A stretch of 32,721 nt of DNA. Source: Oopsacas minuta. Its lineage: Eukaryota; Porifera; Hexactinellida; Lyssacinosida; Leucopsacidae. Where the stretch lies: assembly GCA_024704765.1 (NCBI GenBank), contig JAKMXF010000125.1, forward strand, positions 1-32,721. Reading direction: 5' to 3'. Shown piece after piece: positions 31,186 through 32,721 of this stretch. The position numbers and the translations under genes were made by a program. Each line of letters opens with the position of its first letter. The first letter of the stretch is position 1. The notes below the pieces were generated by a model that was given only the letters and a program-made list of their open reading frames with translations, did no database searches and was not told where the DNA came from.

Positions 31186-32553
31186 CTGGGTGGTTCAAAA
31201 AATGGAAACCCTCTTTGAAATCCCTATAGCCCTTACTATTTTCTGTTCAAAGTCAATGAAACTTTCTAATTATACAATTCTAACAATCTACTAAAAGCAT
31301 TCAAAGCATAATCATTCTAATTTAAGGATAAGTGGTGATTTATAAGATGTGCTCCCTATGCCCTCCGTTCACCTCGATACATTTTTTGATCCTGAGAGTG
31401 AAGTTCTGCATCACAGCTTTCAAAACAGGTCCCTCTATTGCACTTATCTCGTCTTTGATCTTCTCTTTCAGCTGGTTTAGACCTCTCGGCTTCTCTTCAT
31501 ACTCTTTGTTCTTAAGATAACCCCACAGATAGAAATCTGTGGGACTAAGGTCTGGAGTATAAGGTGGCCACTCAATTTTGCACCGTCTGCAAACAATTCT
31601 CTTCTTGAAGTGCTACTTCAGCCACTCAATGCTGACATTGGCAGTATGGGGCGCTTCACCGTCCTGCTGGAACCACTGTTTGTTCAAAGTCGAGTTGAAT
31701 CTTCTCTGAAGCTCTATCCAAATCCTGTCAAGAACCTCAATGTATCGTTCTGAGTTCACGGTTACAGCCACTCCATTCCTCTCGAAAAAGAATGGGCCAA
31801 TAATCCCTCTTGAAGATATCGCAACCCATGCTGTAACTTTGCATGAATGGAGTGGTCTTACAAAGACTTCTGCAGGAGGCGAAGTGCCCCAATATACATT
31901 ATTTTTTGAATTCACTTGACGTCCAAGTGAAAGTGGGCTTCGTCAGTAGTCCAGAGATTCTTCAGAAATGTGTCAGGCTCCTCAATCTTGTCGAGCAGAA
32001 CTTTTCCCATCTCCTTTCTCCTATTCTTATCAGCTTCAGAAAGCTTCTGGTGTATTTGTATCCGGTATGGGAACATGCCCAGATCTTCAGTCATCATTCT
32101 CACCATTGTAGACCTTGATATGGGCAAGGTTTGTTCCCTTTTTCTGGTCGATCGTTTTGGTGACTGTTCAACTGACTCCCGAACCATAGCAATAACATGG
32201 AACTTGCGGAGTCTCTTTTTCCAGAATGAGTTTCTCTATCTTTACACTTCTTATTAAGGATATTGACAGTGCCTGCATATTGAAACTTCTTCACCATCTT
32301 GAATATGGGGGACTTGGTTGGGGCTAGTTCCGTCCCGAATCGATGTAAAAAGTTCTGTTGCGTTTTCACAAACGACTTAGTCTCTAAATATTTCTGAATA
32401 CACCATACTCGCTTTTGAGTTATCCACTGTCTTGTTTTTGGTAAATCAGAGGTGTTAGCTAACATACTATCTTAAAATGGTATTAGGTTATAACTAAAAA
32501 TGACTAAGAAGGTCTAAAACAAAAATAGGTCTTCATTTTTTTGAACTCCCCTG
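31186..32553 (-). mobile_element. Tc1/mariner element with DD41D-type transposase
   Basis: The left end reads CTGGGTGGTTCAAAAAATGG and the right end, on the minus strand, CAGGGGAGTTCAAAAAAATG. TA flanks both sides (31184-31185 and 32554-32555). The length is 1368 bp. The insertion point lies inside repeat R, and the intact copy at 4905-5170 represents the uninterrupted arrangement. One transposase gene fills the minus strand with short untranslated ends. A further TIR-like start at 32626 resembles this element's right end. Confidence 0.9.
31340..32465 (-). pseudogene. Tc1/mariner transposase (DUF4817-like N-terminus, DD41D), nearly intact
   Basis: The start codon is at 32465 (MLANTSDLPKTRQWITQKRV). 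An N-terminal helix-turn-helix of the DUF4817 type follows (WCIQKYLETKSFVKTQQNF then APTKSPIFKMVKKFQYAGTV), which binds the TIRs. A shift near 32180 leads to RSTMVRMMTEDLGMFPYRIQ. Catalytic motifs: TTDEAHFHLD near 31930 (first Asp), a one-base shift, VNSKNNVYWG, WFQQDGEAPHTA near 31660 (second Asp), a TAG after WLK, and WPPYTPDLSPTDFYLWGYLK near 31530-31570 (third Asp). I count 41 positions between the last two aspartates. The end is IKKCIEVNGGHREHIL then TAA at 31340. Only about two shifts and one stop separate it from a full frame, so it is one of the younger elements here. Confidence 0.88.
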
Positions 32554-32625
32554 TATTTCATTTTATTTCTCTTGATACTTGAGATATTTTGATATTTCTC
32601 ATATATTATATGACTATCATACATA

Positions 32626-32721
32626 CAGGGTTGGGCATAAGTTCTGCCACAATATTATAATCCAGCCAAAAATTATTCCATTAGTTATTTGTATCTGTCA
32701 TTTAGCTCAAACTTTGTTATA
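32626..32721 (+). mobile_element. Possible 5' end of another Tc1/mariner element (cut by the window)
   Basis: A TA at 32624-32625 is followed by CAGGGTTGGGCATAAGTTCT and then GCCACAA. CAGGGT-GGGCA-AAGTTCT next to TA is a common form of Tc1-like termini and resembles the right end of the element at 31186-32553. The other end lies outside the window, so this rests on one terminus only. Confidence 0.4.

Larger units (their letters stand above)
30965..32590 (+). repeat. Dispersed repeat R, copy 2, split by a mariner-type element
   Basis: 30965-31185 matches the minus strand of 4955-5170 (CAGTGTTTTGAGTACTTGAC, CTATATAATGACAGA, GTCAATTTCCTATTCATTAA). After the mariner, 32554-32590 (TATTTCATTTTATTTCTCTT, GATACTTGAGATA) resembles the continuation of copy 1 beyond the matching TA. 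The repeat was therefore present first and the mariner landed inside it. The end of R is unclear in both copies. Confidence 0.65.

Overview
This is repeat-dense, AT-rich DNA from an animal, most likely an arthropod. The evidence is a dense population of Tc1/mariner, hAT and Helitron-like elements, transposase types I associate with arthropods, intron-like splice signals, and no operons, ribosome-binding sites or bacterial genes. A parasitic copepod (salmon-louse type) would fit the mix of mariner and DUF4817-like transposases, but that is a low-confidence guess. No complete host gene is visible. The only plausible piece of a living gene is one exon at about 7087-7404 with ankyrin repeats, flanked by a good acceptor and two possible donors.

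Layout. 1-421: end of a mariner with its TIR and TA. 986-2822: hAT fossil of the SCAND3/ZMYM6/GTF2IRD2 type with an 8-bp duplication. 3245-3650: possible GC-rich MITE. 4326-4795: fossil of an unnamed arthropod repeat protein. 4905-5170: dispersed repeat 'R', copy 1. 5493-5649: small hAT-like MITE built from CCGAATA motifs. 5994-6440: Helitron-like repeat. 7087-7404: ankyrin exon. 8531-9425: decayed coding region of unknown origin. 9670-9862: TA-flanked MITE. 11381-14351: nearly full-length hAT-like element of a divergent family, with long TIRs and a perfect 8-bp duplication. 14500-14714: second CCGAATA MITE. 14860-15195: inverted second Helitron-like copy. 15836-16960: decayed Tc1/mariner. 17102-17270: 59-bp tandem repeat. 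18308-24936: three-level nest, with mariner (22489-23820) inside hAT (19906-24207) inside an older hAT. 26240-28190: fossil of a protein whose C-terminal motifs recall RAG1/Transib. 30107-30642: Mutator-like transposase fragment. 30965-32590: second copy of repeat R, split by a mariner-type element (31186-32553) with DD41D spacing. 32626 to the end: start of another Tc1-like TIR.

How it fits together. Every transposase reading frame I found carries stops or frameshifts, so none looks autonomous. Four insertions have clear target-site evidence: exact 8-bp duplications at 11381-14351 and 19906-24207, a 7/8 match at 986-2822, and a TA insertion at 22489-23820 that splits recognisable coding sequence. 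The split copy of repeat R at 30965-32590 gives a fifth, because copy 1 preserves the uninterrupted arrangement. These support a relative chronology: the outer hAT is oldest, the inner hAT younger, and the mariner youngest. The long stretches between elements hold nothing I could identify.
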